A stretch of 64,000 nucleotides of DNA from Cerioporus squamosus (taxonomy: Eukaryota > Basidiomycota > Agaricomycetes > Polyporales > Polyporaceae). Positions 11,228 to 23,703 of the stretch are shown here, piece by piece. Every line of letters begins with the position of its first letter. Position 1 is the stretch's first letter. The stretch is taken from contig JABYQS010000147.1 of assembly GCA_022592435.1 (NCBI GenBank), forward strand, positions 1-64,000. Reading direction: 5' to 3'. The position numbers were made by a program, and so were the translations under genes. The notes under the pieces are model-generated. The model saw only the letters and a program-made list of their open reading frames with translations. It was not told where the DNA came from and did no database searches.

Positions 11228-14200
11228 CTAGGCTCCCCCGCCGCCGTCTTTCGGTGTAGACGACTGCAATTGCGCGCTCGTGGAAGTCCGTCGCTGACGC
11301 TTCATCGAGGCTGAGGCCGAAGCCCCCACCCGGCTCGCGGGCGAAAGCCGCGTGCTCGATGGCACAGAACTGGTGGTCGAAGACCGCGGCCTGTTTGCGT
11401 GAGCAGCGATCTTCGGTAGGTTCGCGCTGTTCTTCCTCGAAGAGCCGTGGGGAGTACCAGACGCACGGTTCCTGCCGGTTTACATCAGCCAGACTTCAGC
11501 CTTAAAGGTCGACAGGGGAGACGAACCTCTTCTTGATGACATCTGTCTTCAACGATAAAGGCCGCACGACACCATGCAGTTTCTGAGGTCGTTCGTGGTC
11601 AATACAAGCATTGAGGATGGACGGACAAGGGACTCACATAGAACAAACCGCAAGCGTTACCTGCACGACGCAAGTTTTATTAACAGAAGCCAAACAATGC
11701 GACAAGACAAGGACGTACAGAGAGGCTGCCCTTCAGGATCTCGACGCCACAACGGGGTGATGGTAGTCTGGCAGTTCGTGCACACTGTGGGTGCAGAGTC
11801 GCCATCCTCGCCCGCAATCCGTGCTTGGCCACTTGAGCCAGCCTCAGGAGTGCTCCTACGACACCAGGTGAGCTCTCGCCTGTACGTTAAGATGGATGCT
11901 GCTAACTCACCCTTTCCGCTGCGCACCACTGGCGCCTGCTCGAGCAGCATCCTGCGAGACGCGCTTCGTTGATGCAATCTTGCGGGATTGAGCATTCCGA
12001 GACGGACCGCCCTCCGCAGACGGTGGGGTAGAAGCGTTCGATACGTTGTATGGTTCGGGAGAGGCGTTCGAGCTTGACCCAACACCATTCCCCCATCCAT
12101 CGCTGGAAGGACTTGGGTGGAACTCGGTATGGTCGAGGGGAAGAATCTGGTGCGGGTCGACAGTGAACGAATTGGCGTTCGGGCCCATTGCATGGCTGAG
12201 GTCGTGAGGGGTATTGTGGTACATCATGCTCATGAGCGGGAAGTTCTCGAGCCCCATGCTAGACATGTTGAACTGGGCGTATGTCTCCGCAACGGCGGCG
12301 GAGGCTGCAGCTGCAGCTGCTGACAAGCCCTCGTTGGAGCCAGGTGGAGAGTATGTGCCGTTCAGCGACGACCGTATTGAGTCGGAGAAAGAGAAGTCGG
12401 GAGGATGACTCTCCTTGGCTGTGGGGAGTGAAGAGGATATGTGGGGGCCAAGGTTGTTGGCGGTACTGAGGTCGAAGAACGACTCGTAAGGTACGGAGAA
12501 GTTGAAGGAGGAGGTCGGGAAAGGACTCTCCCGCCTCATATGGTCCAAGTCCTTGGTCTCCATAGGAGGTGGTAGGTCAATGCCGGCGGGCGGGTCGGCA
12601 CGGAGCATGCTCTCTGCGTGTGGTGCGTCGGCGCGCCGCTTCGTGCCAAGAAGACCTTCAGGTGACCTGGGCTTTCCATTAACCTGATGACGACCACTCA
12701 CACCGGCGTATATGCCCTCTCTGGCGACAGTGTGATCAAAGCTCGTCTTCCTGACGTGCTTGGGGAACGCCTTGAGTTCCGGAGATGGGAGTGTCGATGC
12801 GGACGCCCGAGCGAGGATCCCAGTTGAAGGAAGCGAGGACGGGTGACCGGGAGGACTCTGAAGCAGCGAGAAGGAGTCAAGGTTGTTGTACTGTGCGCGA
12901 TGTTCCCCGGCGGACTCGAAGACGGCAGGAAGCATAAGGTTGGATGGCAGCGAGGAGTGTGGACTACGACGGCCAGAGGAACCGGGAATGGGGATGCTAG
13001 GAGACGTCACATCTCGCTTGGGTGGCGACGATGAGGGGAACTTGAACTGATTCTGCAGATCGGACATACCGCCCACCGGTGGTCGTGAACGGGAGCGACT
13101 CGCAGGCCGCCAGTCCATAGGCGCGCGGGAACGGGACCTGCTGATAGCACGCCAATCCATCGGCACTTCGCTAATAGTTGGTAAATGCAACTCAGTAAGA
13201 CGGAAGATGGCGCAATAGAGTAGAAAACGCACTCGTCCTCGTCAGCGCCGTCCTGGTTTGCGCCGTCAAAACCTACGACCTGCACTCTCGCCTGCCCTTT
13301 ATCAATCGTTCGTCCTCTCTCCGTCTGAGTCGCCGCCTCTACCCCACCGGCCAGACTTGCCGGTCTCTCTGCCTTCTCACCGCTAAATCCCGGGCCACTA
13401 CCTTTCTGCGCGTCCGCATCCCGGCCCTTGCCCTTCTCTCTCGCCCTCTCCCGCTCTTTCCCCTCGTCCTCTTTCTTCTTCTTCAGCGCCAGCGCCATCA
13501 TCCGCCAGGTCAAGTTCTCCATTCTCTGAGCGTGCGGAAGAGTTGCTTTCTGTCGCGCGTACATCTTCCACACCTGCGTCGCAAGCGGGTCCTCCTTGGC
13601 CATCATCTCCGGATCAGCATCCGCGCCCGTCAGATCCACGGACTTCAGATCCGGAGAGCCCGACAACTTGGGTGACGCGAAGGATTGCGGACCGGAGCCC
13701 TCCAACGGCGTCGCTCTCGAGGGGAATAGGGAGTCAGAGAACAAGTCAGAAATTGCACGCCCTTTCGGGCTAGACGCAGAGGTAGGCGCAGTTGACTTCC
13801 CCGAATCGAGAAGCGAGAGGGCAGTCGGACTGGAAGAGGTGGCTAGCGACTCGGAGATCGAATTGTGACGGGGAGGGCCCATCTGATTGAGCGAAAGGAA
13901 AGAAGCCTCGGAATAACTGGAGGAGGTAGAAGGTAGGTTGGCAGAAGACATCCATAATGAGGGCGGGATGCCCGGTGCAAAGCGTTCGGGCTGCTGAGAC
14001 GGGTGAGGGCTGAAATCGAAGGAGGAACGATGGGGGGAAAAGTTGTGAGGATGTTGATCGAAGTGAGTGTCGATACCAGGAGCCATAGGTATGCTACCAC
14101 GACCGCTCGTTCCCGCGGCATGCGCACCGGGTAGCTGCTGATTGAGGGAGCCATGCCTGTCGTGGCTGTATTCGCCGGAGACTTGATGGGCATCATAGGG

Positions 14201-14923
14201 GGTCATGGGGAGAGGCATAGAGGAGGTAGGGTGACGCATATTGACGGGACCGTAGGATTGCGCGCCGCCACTCGCGGGGGAGTTGCGACGGGCATACGGA
14301 GCAGGACCACCAGAGCCGGATCGTAGATGGATAGGAGACGCTCGTGAAGATGTGGCAGGAGGGGATGAATATGGGGACGAAACATTAGACCAAGCCAAGG
14401 AGATGCCCTGGTTCACGCCAGAACGGCTGACGTCTTTGACGTTAAGTGGCTGCGTACGAGGATTGACGCCAAAGTCGTGCGGGGTATGATTAGATCGCGC
14501 AGGTAGACTCGACGGCACACCTGCTGTGGGAGGCCCCAGGACGCCCGACGCGGCTAAGACTTGGAAAGTGGACGGATCCAGGGGAGAAGAGAACAGATGA
14601 CCCCACTCGTTATTCCCTAGTGAAGAGGACGACCCGACCTGGGTAGGGACGTCACCATGATGAGACATGGGCGGGACGGGGTGTTGCAGCATGAAGGAGT
14701 TGGACTGGGGCTGCGCGGACGCCGCGAGGGGAAGGTGAGGTGCCCAAGGGGAAGAACTCGTGGACTGGGAGACGGAGGAGAGAGGAGGGCTTTGGTTGTG
14801 CGGGGTCGATGATGGCCCCGGGGGTGGTAAAGCCGAGGTGTTTACGGTGGGGCGCCCAGACGAAGACCAGGCCTGCTTGTGTGCGTCGGTGATGCCTCGA
14901 ACAGCGCCTGGCGGGAGTTCCAT
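11228..14923 (-). CDS. areA: AreA/NIT2-type GATA zinc-finger nitrogen regulator
   Basis: This is a nuclear transcription factor expected to switch on nitrogen-catabolism genes when preferred nitrogen is scarce. The start is the ATG at 14923 ([19 protein letters not shown]); the frame stays open upstream to about 15439, but that part looks like 5' leader. The protein is about 1,150 residues, mostly disordered Ser/Pro-rich. Near residue 470 is [19 protein letters not shown], the conserved AreA-family motif (DUF1752). An intron joins DEDE to [14 protein letters not shown]. The single GATA finger is C-TN-C, 17 residues, C-NA-C, with [13 protein letters not shown] inside and [19 protein letters not shown] after it. 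The finger is interrupted by two introns: after the T of the third cysteine codon and after LFY. The C-terminal tail is short, ending GGGGA. The usual C-terminal NmrA-contact region is not obvious. The direct AreA orthology is strong but not proven. Confidence 0.9.
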
Positions 14924-17900
14924 AAGACTCCCTCTATAGGATGAGCACGCGACGAGTGAGCATGTTTGGGGCAAATCTTGGGAGAACTGCAGAAGCAACG
15001 CACAACTATGGAGGGGGAGTAGTGCCCTGGGGTGAGCGGGCACCGGGCGAAGTAGATGCGCGTGTGCTGCTCGCGGCGGGTGCGCGACGATGCAACGTGC
15101 TGTGGGCGGGGCGTAGAGTGCCCTGGTCGTCGTCAACGTCGGAGCGTCGAGGAGGAGGGGACAGAGGCGGCAGACGAGGAGATGGTGAGGGAGGGAGGAC
15201 GGACCGTGCCCGAGAGCCAAACAGACAGGCGGGCGGGTCGTTATTATTGCCGATCTGGCCTTTTCGATCAATAAGTGGTAAATAATTGTTTCGAGATCAA
15301 TATGCCGACCGGTGGACCGCTCCCGCTGCCCGCTGCTCTCTCCCTTCCCTCCCACGAGCTGCCTCCTGCTCCCGACGCCGCTGCCAACTCCCGGCTCCCG
15401 AAGCCGAAGTATATACGCTGCGGCTTCGGGCCATGGCAACGTAACGCGCGAGAAGACACAATGCGGGTGCCCGTAAACTTATGCTAAGTACTGTGGTGCG
15501 ACAGGCGGCCGGTTGCTCGGAATGTGATCTCCTGCACCTCGGCCTGTCTTCAGACAATTTTCTTGGTGGATTGGTACGAAAGCGTTTGCACCATCGATGG
15601 GCGGCCCGCCACCGTTCCTCTACTTACCGCCCCTTTGGGCGAGAGTCGTCGGCTCCCGCAGCGCTCGAACGGGGAGGCCGGTCGCCCTTGGTCGCCCAAA
15701 GATTTACTCCGCGCCCGACACTCATCCTACACGTTGTTCTCCTGATCCGTCTCAAGCCTACTGTCCTCTTGATGCATCGTGGTCCTCTCGGAGTCGCCGC
15801 TGCTTGTTGACAATCCAGGGACAAACTCAGCAAGTTAGCCATCACTGCGCGTTCGCGTTGTCAGAGGCCTGTGATCCCACACTGCATTTAGAATCTGGAT
15901 CCCACTCGCGGAGCATGATCGTCTATTTGGTATAAGTACCTCCACTCCTCTATCCGTCTCTCGGATCCGGTCGCAGAGTTCCTCTCTAGGTCCATCCATG
16001 GCTCACATGCCCCCTTGCCTGTTTGTGCCGCTCAACGCCGCAGCGCAGGCCGTGCGCAGGACCGCCACTCCAGTGTGCGATGCTTCAGGTGTTGAGTGTC
16101 TCCGCTCTCCCCGGGGTCGGGTCACAATGAGATCCCAGAGACTCTTCCTCACAGAAGCTCGGGCTTGGCGCAGCTGAAACTGCGTGTGACTGACCCTCGT
16201 CGACGATTTGTCCTGTTCACGGAAATAGATTCTCACAACTGTCTGCCATTGCCATTCAGGTGGGTGTCAAAGGATCCCGGCCGGATCATCGCGTCATGCT
16301 ATGAATCCCAACGCACCCTCCATATGGTCGCGCCATAAGTCCCACCTCACCATCTGGTATCCAGCACTTCCAAGCTCCAACCATTCGGACGTTGGTGAGC
16401 CTGTGCTTCTGGTCACAGCACTGGCATCACTTGGTGATCTGTTCAATCGATTGCAGTATGCTTCTGGCGTCCGGCAAGAAGCCATGTTCTGGACGCGGGT
16501 GTGCTGTGCAAGCTTACCACTTACGGCGGGCTCGACTTTCTTACTGACTACTCATCTGTGAGTGGTAAGCTCCCCACTCAGCGAACGCGGATCACAAGCA
16601 GCTCACGCGAAGCCGGTGTAATCACGCTAGCCAGGTTGCGGGAGAAGACATGGTGCGGGCTCTCGATAGCCTCATCACATACATCCTGATGTAGTCCTGA
16701 TGTTCAACCAGCGGCGCAGACATCAATGGACGATTTACAGATGGCGCTCGTTGATGGTCTTGTTGTCCAGGTCTCGCTACTGAGTGTCCCACTCTGATGC
16801 TCTCACTTGGGCATCCATTGAGAGACGTGCTCACATATCCACCAGCGACTTGCGGCGAGCTCAGGTTCCGGGACCGACGCTGCCCTTGTCTGACCCACGA
16901 TCGTCCTATTCGCCTTCTTGGAGCCACGTTGCGAGAAGCTCTCAGCTCGGGGATCCCACGGACAAGATGAACGCGTGGTGCAGCATCGCTGACCAGGGCG
17001 CTACCTACGTTTGTCCATTGTCCCGCGAGGTGAGTTGCTGAGGTCCGTCTGAGCGAAGGCAGCGTACTCATGCCGCGCTTGGCCTCGACGTCAGGTGATA
17101 CGACGAGCTGTTCTTCGCGCCGACGCAACCCGTCAAATCCCCATACGCCAGGTCTGCCGTTTGTATACGTCGCTGCGTGATGTCGCCCAGGATTGCCGTT
17201 CTGTCGCGCTGGCACGCCGCTAGCACCGCGTCTGCCGTACGTCGTGCTGCGGGCTCTATAGCACGCTGCTTGGGCGCAGGTCATGGGACGAGTCCTGTGC
17301 GAGACGCTTCTCTCATGAGTGAGGTCGCCCTCCCAGGTCCTCCCACTACTTGCTTCTTCCGTCAGATGCGGTTAGGGCGGTCTTCTTTGTCATGTACGTG
17401 ATGACGTCTAGTTGGAACCCTTGGCCAAGGGCTCCATGTCGGGACTCCAGAACATAGCGACAGAAGCCGCACAATACGCATTGGAGCGAGGCCATGGGTG
17501 CTCATGCTGTCAGGACGCAGTATGCCCCGAGGGCGCCGCCCTGATGACCAATTTCGTCGCTCCTTTGTGGTCGCCGGCGCTGGCGAGGGCCCGCTCGAAT
17601 GTTCATGAGAACTGCGAGCTGGAGAGACCGCGCCGGACTCCTCCCAGGCCGCTGACAGTCGTCGCGCCCGCATCTTGGGACTATTGCACTTCCGGTAAGT
17701 ACGCCCCGGCAGAAGCTCAGAAGCTCGCCACCATACTGGGATATATTTCACCGAGTGTACCTGGCGTCGGTACTTCCCGTGCATTGGAAGCTGGCTCAGA
17801 CGGTGAACAGAACCAGGCGGAGTCCGGAATGCGCGAGGTTAGGCCAGATTACGACGGAATTTCTTGCCGGGCTTGGTGCAAAAGGTGCGTTCATACGAAT

Positions 17901-19405
17901 TGGCTTGTGTCAACGTCTGAGGACATGTGGGCGTCCATGTACAGACGCGTAACGCTAGAGATCTTGGACTAGCCGAGGTAAGTTCGGGGAGCAGTCCCAG
18001 TAAAGCTTTCGCTGATCATGGTCCTTCTTACGATGTCCCCGCGTTCTGTACTTCCGTGGAGATTGTTCCCAGTTCGATACATCGTCGCCTCGGCATCTTG
18101 TGATGCCCTGTCATGTCCCGCGCACCTGGGGCAGATAACGTCCTTAATGTTATCTCGCGTGTCCGGTGTTCTGAGTGAATGCCATCTTGCCAACAGTCGC
18201 AAGTGCGGCCCTGGCGTGGCATCCTAGATAAGTCCCTCCTACAACACTCTCTCGTTCAGCGAATTGACCGGACACACAGATAATGGCTGCAGGACGATCT
18301 CGTGGGCGACCGCAATTCATTGTCTTCACAGCCACCTTCCTCAGTGCGCCCGATGCAATCTAGCAGTTCAGTATGGCTGCACTCGGAACATCCATTCGTC
18401 CACAATCCTCCTAACACATTTCTTGCAGGGTTTTCACTTATTACCTACCTAAGGTAACTAAAACATAACGATTTACTTGACTACGTTCTTCACCGCATAA
18501 ATCACATTCTTCAGGCCGCCGCATCTCTTCCCCGCGCATCCGGCGGCGGCGGCGGCATACACACCGACTGATGATGCCGCCAAGTGGCCCCGGCAGATGG
18601 AGCTGTCAGATTTCTGGATCGAACCGTGCGCGCATCGACCGCACACCCGAGCTCAGAAACCAGCTCAGAACCACCGCCACATTGGCGATTCCCGAGGTTC
18701 GGTGCCGTGCTGAGGGCTGCTGAGGGACTTGCATCCAGGAACGGCCATGGCGGAACACTGACCCATTCGGAATTCCGCTCGCGGCCGTCGAATGGCATCT
18801 GCGGCATTTCTTGCTGGCATGCATGATGAGAATTTGCGAGACGTCCCTCCCAGCCGCGAACCAGTCGAACCCTGATCGGGTTGGTGCCTGTTGGCTCTCT
18901 GCTGGTGCATGATCGACGGAGATATGCTGAACAGAGTTGCCGACGGCACTCCTACGGGGTTTGGCGGTTGCCACGGACCGTCCTGGCGCCCCTGGGCCTC
19001 CGGCCCCTGTCCTGGCTGGAACGCAAGAGGACACAGCGGGGACAACTGCAGGAAAATTGACTTAATGCTGGTCAGCGTTCACGTGGAAGACCCACAAAGG
19101 TGACGCGTGCGCTGAGTTTGACAGGGACCGTGGCCTGGCCAGAGGAAAGTTCGCGTGCGCAGAGAGAGGATTCACATGGATGTCATGCAGATTGATAGTG
19201 TAGCTCCGGAGTTTGCACACGCCGAGCGGGACACAAGGGGACGCATCATCATGGCGAGACATTAGCAATACGAGTGCGACGGATCACTTCGCCGCGATGC
19301 GTTTCATTCCATTATTGATCGAGAGCCAGGGAGAGATCATACACGTCGTCATACAAATACAAAGCCTTGACAAAGCCTCACGCACAGCAGTTACTGATCA
19401 GAGTC
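14924..19405. other. Gene-poor region
   Basis: The first ~600 bases are the likely promoter and leader of the GATA factor. The remaining 3.9 kb contains only short, overlapping frames on both strands (the longest about 220 codons at 16622-17284, minus) with no recognisable domain, no signal peptide and no convincing splice chain. I saw no terminal repeats or target duplication. It may be decayed mobile DNA or a long regulatory region; nothing in the sequence decides this. Confidence 0.5.
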
Positions 19406-20981
19406 TCAGCGCAACGTAGCGAAACCAACAGCATTCTGGTCGACCGAAAATGCGGTGTAGACATTCTTCATGAAGCTGACCACGTCGGATCGTCAGCATC
19501 GATCCGGAGACCATGAAGACGAAGCAACACCGCTGACCTGTCCCCGACAATCCATGTGCTCGCCCCAAGGCTGCTATCCGCGAAGGCGGCGATCGCGCCC
19601 ACACAACGTGTGGAGTCCACCCGCCCGGCGTTGAAGTTTGCGGCACTGATGGTCCAGCTCTTCCCGCCCCAGCTGAACGCGACATTGGCCGGCGCCGAGT
19701 TGCAGGGAAACGAGTACAGCCCGGCGGAGGCGTCGTACACCTTCGAATTGGGGATGCTGCCGTAGAAGGTCTTAACTTGGCTGGGCGGGCCGTAGATGAG
19801 AGTCGTGCCGGAGTCGATGATGGTCGACAGGCCGGTGACGACGGTCTATACTCCAGTAAGTCAGTTATTGTAGAGGAACGGGTAGCTCATCCTCGCACCT
19901 TGCTGCCGAGTAACAATGCTCCGTTCGAGATCTGCCAATACGCCTGCCTTGAGACTGAATGGTACTCGATGGAGCCGCTGTACGCCGACGTGTCTGTGCC
20001 ACCGAGGTAGAGTGAAGATCCACTCTTCCCGAGCTTGAACCCAAATACCCCGTTCTTCACGACACCTTGAGACTTGGCGGTGAAAAAGAAGGGGTTCTGT
20101 CATACGCGTGAGCGACCCATACTCAGGGTAAATCTGGAAATGACCGTACCGCTCTAAGATGAGAGAGAGCAGGGTAGCCCATCCCGATGAGACCGTCTAT
20201 CGTCTCCGTTGCGAAGGACGGAGAAAGGGTGTTCACGGGCGAGAAGTACTGGTTGGTTGCCTTGATGCCGGCAACATTGACCGTGTCGCTATAAATTGGC
20301 CCAGAAACGGTGGAGCCGTCGCCATACTGAAGTGCAAAGCTCCCCGTTCTGGGAGTATCCGTAGATGACGATGCGGCACTGTACTTGTTCTTCTTGCTGC
20401 AAGTACTGCTTGTGCAATTCACGGACGGAACCCACAAGTCGGCCGACCCAGCTGGAAGAAGCTTTAGTGCCGGAGAGACCCTGAGACTGAAGAAGGCGCA
20501 CGTACTGTCGAAATCAATAACGAAGTTCTTCCCAGGAGTGCCGATTGCGATGTTCCCTGACCAGTAGCTGTCGTTCTCTTGGTCTGTCAGTGACACTGAC
20601 TGCCGCTTCTCATGAGAAGAAACGTCGTCTCTGAAAGGCTGAGTCGAATACTCGTCAGTATGGGCTCGGGGACCGACGGGAAGAGTCACATACCTCGTTG
20701 GCCGCAGAGAGCTCAACATTCCTCTGCAAGGCAATCATGTTACTCTTGTGCTTGCTGTCAACTACGGTCAGTGCTGTCCGATAATCTGCAGAGGACGCTC
20801 ACACTCACTGCGTATCGTAGTCTATCTGTTTCAGAGCGGCGCCATGGTCGAACCACCCATCGTCGGTAGTCAAGGCATTACGCTTTTGGAAGTCGATACG
20901 TGCTCCTTCCCCGGCCGGGGCAGGCGTCGCGTACGTGGACAGCACGAGAGCGAGAGCGACGGTGGTGGTCTTGAGGAACAT
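19406..20981 (-). CDS. Secreted aspartic protease (peptidase A1, polyporopepsin-like), intact
   Basis: This acid endopeptidase is the intact partner of the broken copy at 274-1724. It starts at ATG 20981 with signal peptide MFLKTTTVALALVLSTYATP and a propeptide, followed by a mature region beginning near SVSLTDQENDSYWSGNIAIG. The first catalytic motif DTGSADLW is split by an intron inside the Thr codon: the exon ends GAC-A and the next begins CT-GGG-TCG. The flap reads LQYGDGSTVSGPIYSD and the second motif IDSGTTLIYGPPSQV. Exons also join GMGYPALSHLRA to NPFFFTAKSQGVVKNG, GSK to TVVTGL, and GDS to FMKNVYTAFSVDQ; the stop is at 19406-19408. No lesion was found. Compared with the other copy it has extra introns, so the pair is not a very recent tandem copy. 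It probably takes part in extracellular protein digestion. Confidence 0.9.
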
Positions 20982-22137
20982 GACAAAATTCAGAGACGGT
21001 GGGGTATGCCGCCTACACTCCCGCCGTGGTGAAGTATATACTTTCGTGAAGCTCAAGACGTGCCGAACATGACACACGGTCGCCAACTATGCTTCCGTTG
21101 CGGCCTCGCTCGTTCGCCACAACGTTCACCTCGCGGCATGTACGCGGGAGCAATCGTATGTGGGTGCTGCTCCATCAGCCCCATATGATCATCGGATGGA
21201 CACGAACGGAAGCTTACACCCACAAGCGGAGGCATATCGCGTGGCGAGCGGAACGTCCCCCTCGAAACTGTGGATGGGAACTGGAGGCTCGCCTGTATGG
21301 TTTGGGGAGCAAACACCTGAGCTGAAACATGTCGTATTGGTGTCAAGGCCTCCTTAACGCAATCCAATCCAGCGCACTGCGTTCTTCTAGTCAATTGTGA
21401 GCTTCTCGGAATATTATGGAATCTCGAATACCAGAGAAGACCAAACTAGCACTGCGAACACAGTGGAAGGTCAGAAGCCGAGCGCTGAGCGGCGGATTCA
21501 CGAGAGACCTAGTCTCCGTTGCCGACCATAATAGGATCCGGGATGACAACGAGAGACCGAGCTCACCTTCCCAGTTACACCCCGCGGTCGTGGAGCTGCC
21601 TCTTCGGGGTCAAACGGCGCATTATCCGCAACGGCGTTCCGCTTCCGTGCTGGAGGAGGTTCTATTGAAGAAGCACCCTCGGCCGGCATTCAACCATGCT
21701 CACCAGTAAGTAGGGAGGTGAGTGTCCCGTAGCCCGATTCTGAACTTGTCTGCTGTATGTAGATGCGAAGGTCGAGATCAAAGCTGCTGCCACCCCTGCC
21801 GTTCGTCTACGCTCGGGTTCGAAATTACGGTGCCGCCGAGGACATGCTCCGTCGCGGCTCCGTCGCAGCTTGAGAGCACGTGTCCTGCAGGAAACAGGCT
21901 GTTGTCAAACTCAGGAAAACATGCTGACATTGTACATACCTCCCACATACTAGAAACACCTGATAGCCCGTAATAATGTCGTGCACACCGGAGGTTGATG
22001 GCAGTGTATAAGACGGTTAACTTACCCGAGGGGAGTCCCAGCGTCATGCAGAGAGGGCACGAAGTGTAGGCTAGGATCGCCACAGATCCATCAGTAGTAT
22101 AGTATGGCAAGATAATACATGGGGAGGAATAAGGTAA
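20982..22137. other. Intergenic region
   Basis: This holds the protease promoter at its left edge and the 3' side of the signal peptide peptidase gene at its right. The open frames are short and unconvincing. No repeat was recognised. Confidence 0.5.
21034..21040 (-). promoter_or_regulatory. TATA box of the intact aspartic protease
   Basis: Read on the minus strand this is TATATAC, about 55 nt before the ATG at 20981, a normal distance for a highly expressed secreted enzyme. Confidence 0.5.
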
Positions 22138-23703
22138 TCAGTTCCGTTTCTTCTTGGAGCGCTTCTTCTTCTCTGCGCCGTCAGGAGCCTCTTCGAGTTC
22201 TTCTGACGGAGGCGAAGAGGGTATCGGCTGCGTTGCTTCGTCCGAAGCAACCTTCTCGACGACAGGTTGCTTGACATCATCGGTAGGCTTGCCGTTTGCG
22301 CTGGACTCGGCGGCCGCCTTCGCGGATTTGTCTTCGAGCTCGTCAGACCAACTCCACGCGTCGTGAAGTTCGCCGCGAGAGAGCGCGATGAGGAAGAACG
22401 AGATGATGCATGCAGGGCTGATAGACGTGAGAAAGGGGAGATTGACCGCGGGACTCGATGACGTACCTGAGGTAGAGCAGCGCAGGCTGTGCCTTCCTGA
22501 AGAAGTGCATGACGGACATCGTCGTGATTAGGCCAGCAGCATACGCGAAGAGGGTGCCGTAGAAGTATGTCTTGGTGACCGACGCGGACAAGTTTTGCTT
22601 AGAGGCCCTGTGATAGTCGTATCGGAGCGCCGTAGCGACGAACATGCCGGGAATGACGATGTCTCCAAGGCCGAGCATCGTAAAGCCGCGCTCAGTGGCA
22701 AACGTCATAGACTTCGGCCAAAGCAGCTTGATGGGGACGTCAAGGTTGGTTGCAACCTTGACCATCTGGGAGGAGGGACGCGACGTTTGCATGCGCGCCC
22801 GGCGGGGATAGTAGATCACTCACCACTTCCGTCCCGAAGACCCACCAGATATCGTATAAGAACAAGCCAGACAGAAGGACGCAGCCAGTCTTGAACGAGT
22901 CCAGCTTGAGCAGCGAGAGTGCATTGTGCGAGAACGACAGTGCCAGGATATCGGTGAGCAGAGATGAACGTCGGGTAGCGCTCCCACCGAACGTGTATAG
23001 AATGGAGGGTATAGACCCGGCGGGGACGAGGAAGAGGGACGGGGTTCGCAGGGAGATAGACAGCAGTTCTGCCCGTCACGGGTGAGCGGGGAAGGCGGGA
23101 AAGGTGGGATAACGCACCTCTCGGGCCTTTAAGTACCATTAGCCGTATGTTATCAAACGCCTTCCATCGTGCCTCCCCGACGGTCCATCGCGACAAGGAG
23201 ATAAGAGACTATCGCGCGTCAGTACCGCATGACCCGGAGTACGAGTGATACACATACCTTGCCCACGCTGCCGACGCCCGCGATGGTGAAGTACCATTGC
23301 AGCAGCCATGTGATCCACTCTTTCCCGTAGTACTTGACGATAAGATACAGGCCAAACAGCACCACTGAGCCAATCTGAAGCAAGTAGAGAGACGGCGTCA
23401 ATGGATATACGGTCACTGAATGCAGAACCCATGACGAACCACCGGGAAGAGATAAGCGTCCTGAGATGACAGCCGGTCGACTTCCTCTTCCTCCTCTTCC
23501 TCAGGCTCTGATCCTGGCTGACGAGGACTGGTGTTCCGCTTCTACAGCAGCACGGTGTTTAGTGCGACGCTGAGAGCAGACTCGGATTGACAAAGCCTAA
23601 CCGAGAGCGAGCCACGGGAGCCAGCGTAGATAGATATGCATGCCAGCGAGAGAAGACCAGCATAGGACGATATGAGATCCCAGTCCGTCTCAGTTACCGC
23701 CAT
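22138..23703 (-). CDS. Signal peptide peptidase (intramembrane aspartyl protease, A22B)
   Basis: This ER multispanning protease should cut leftover signal peptides within the membrane. It starts at ATG 23703 with MAVTETDWDLISSYAGLLSL. An acidic loop (EPEEEEEEEVDRLSSQDAYL) precedes the first core helices. The catalytic signatures are all present: YD in FLYDIWWVFGTEV, GLGD in GFTMLGLGDIVIPGMFVA, and the PAL motif in KAQPALLYL. An SPP-like helix WITWLLQWYFTIAGVGSVGK lies before them. The C-terminus is a charged cytosolic tail ending EKKKRSKKKRN, with a KKxx-like basic ER-retention character. Five or more short introns were resolved, for example the join TEV|MVKVATNLDV. No lesions. It lies head-to-head with, but 1.2 kb from, the first transporter gene. 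Confidence 0.92.

Noticed and set aside
12117..12880. Several plus-strand ORFs opposite the AreA gene
   Set aside because: They are antisense shadows of the Ser/Pro-rich coding sequence.
14924..15439. N-terminal extension of the AreA protein
   Set aside because: The frame is open but the text is Leu/Ala/Arg-rich and unlike AreA; the ATG at 14923 starts a better protein. Treated as 5' leader.
16622..17284. 220-codon minus-strand ORF
   Set aside because: No domain, no plausible splice partners, and overlapping frames of similar quality on the other strand.
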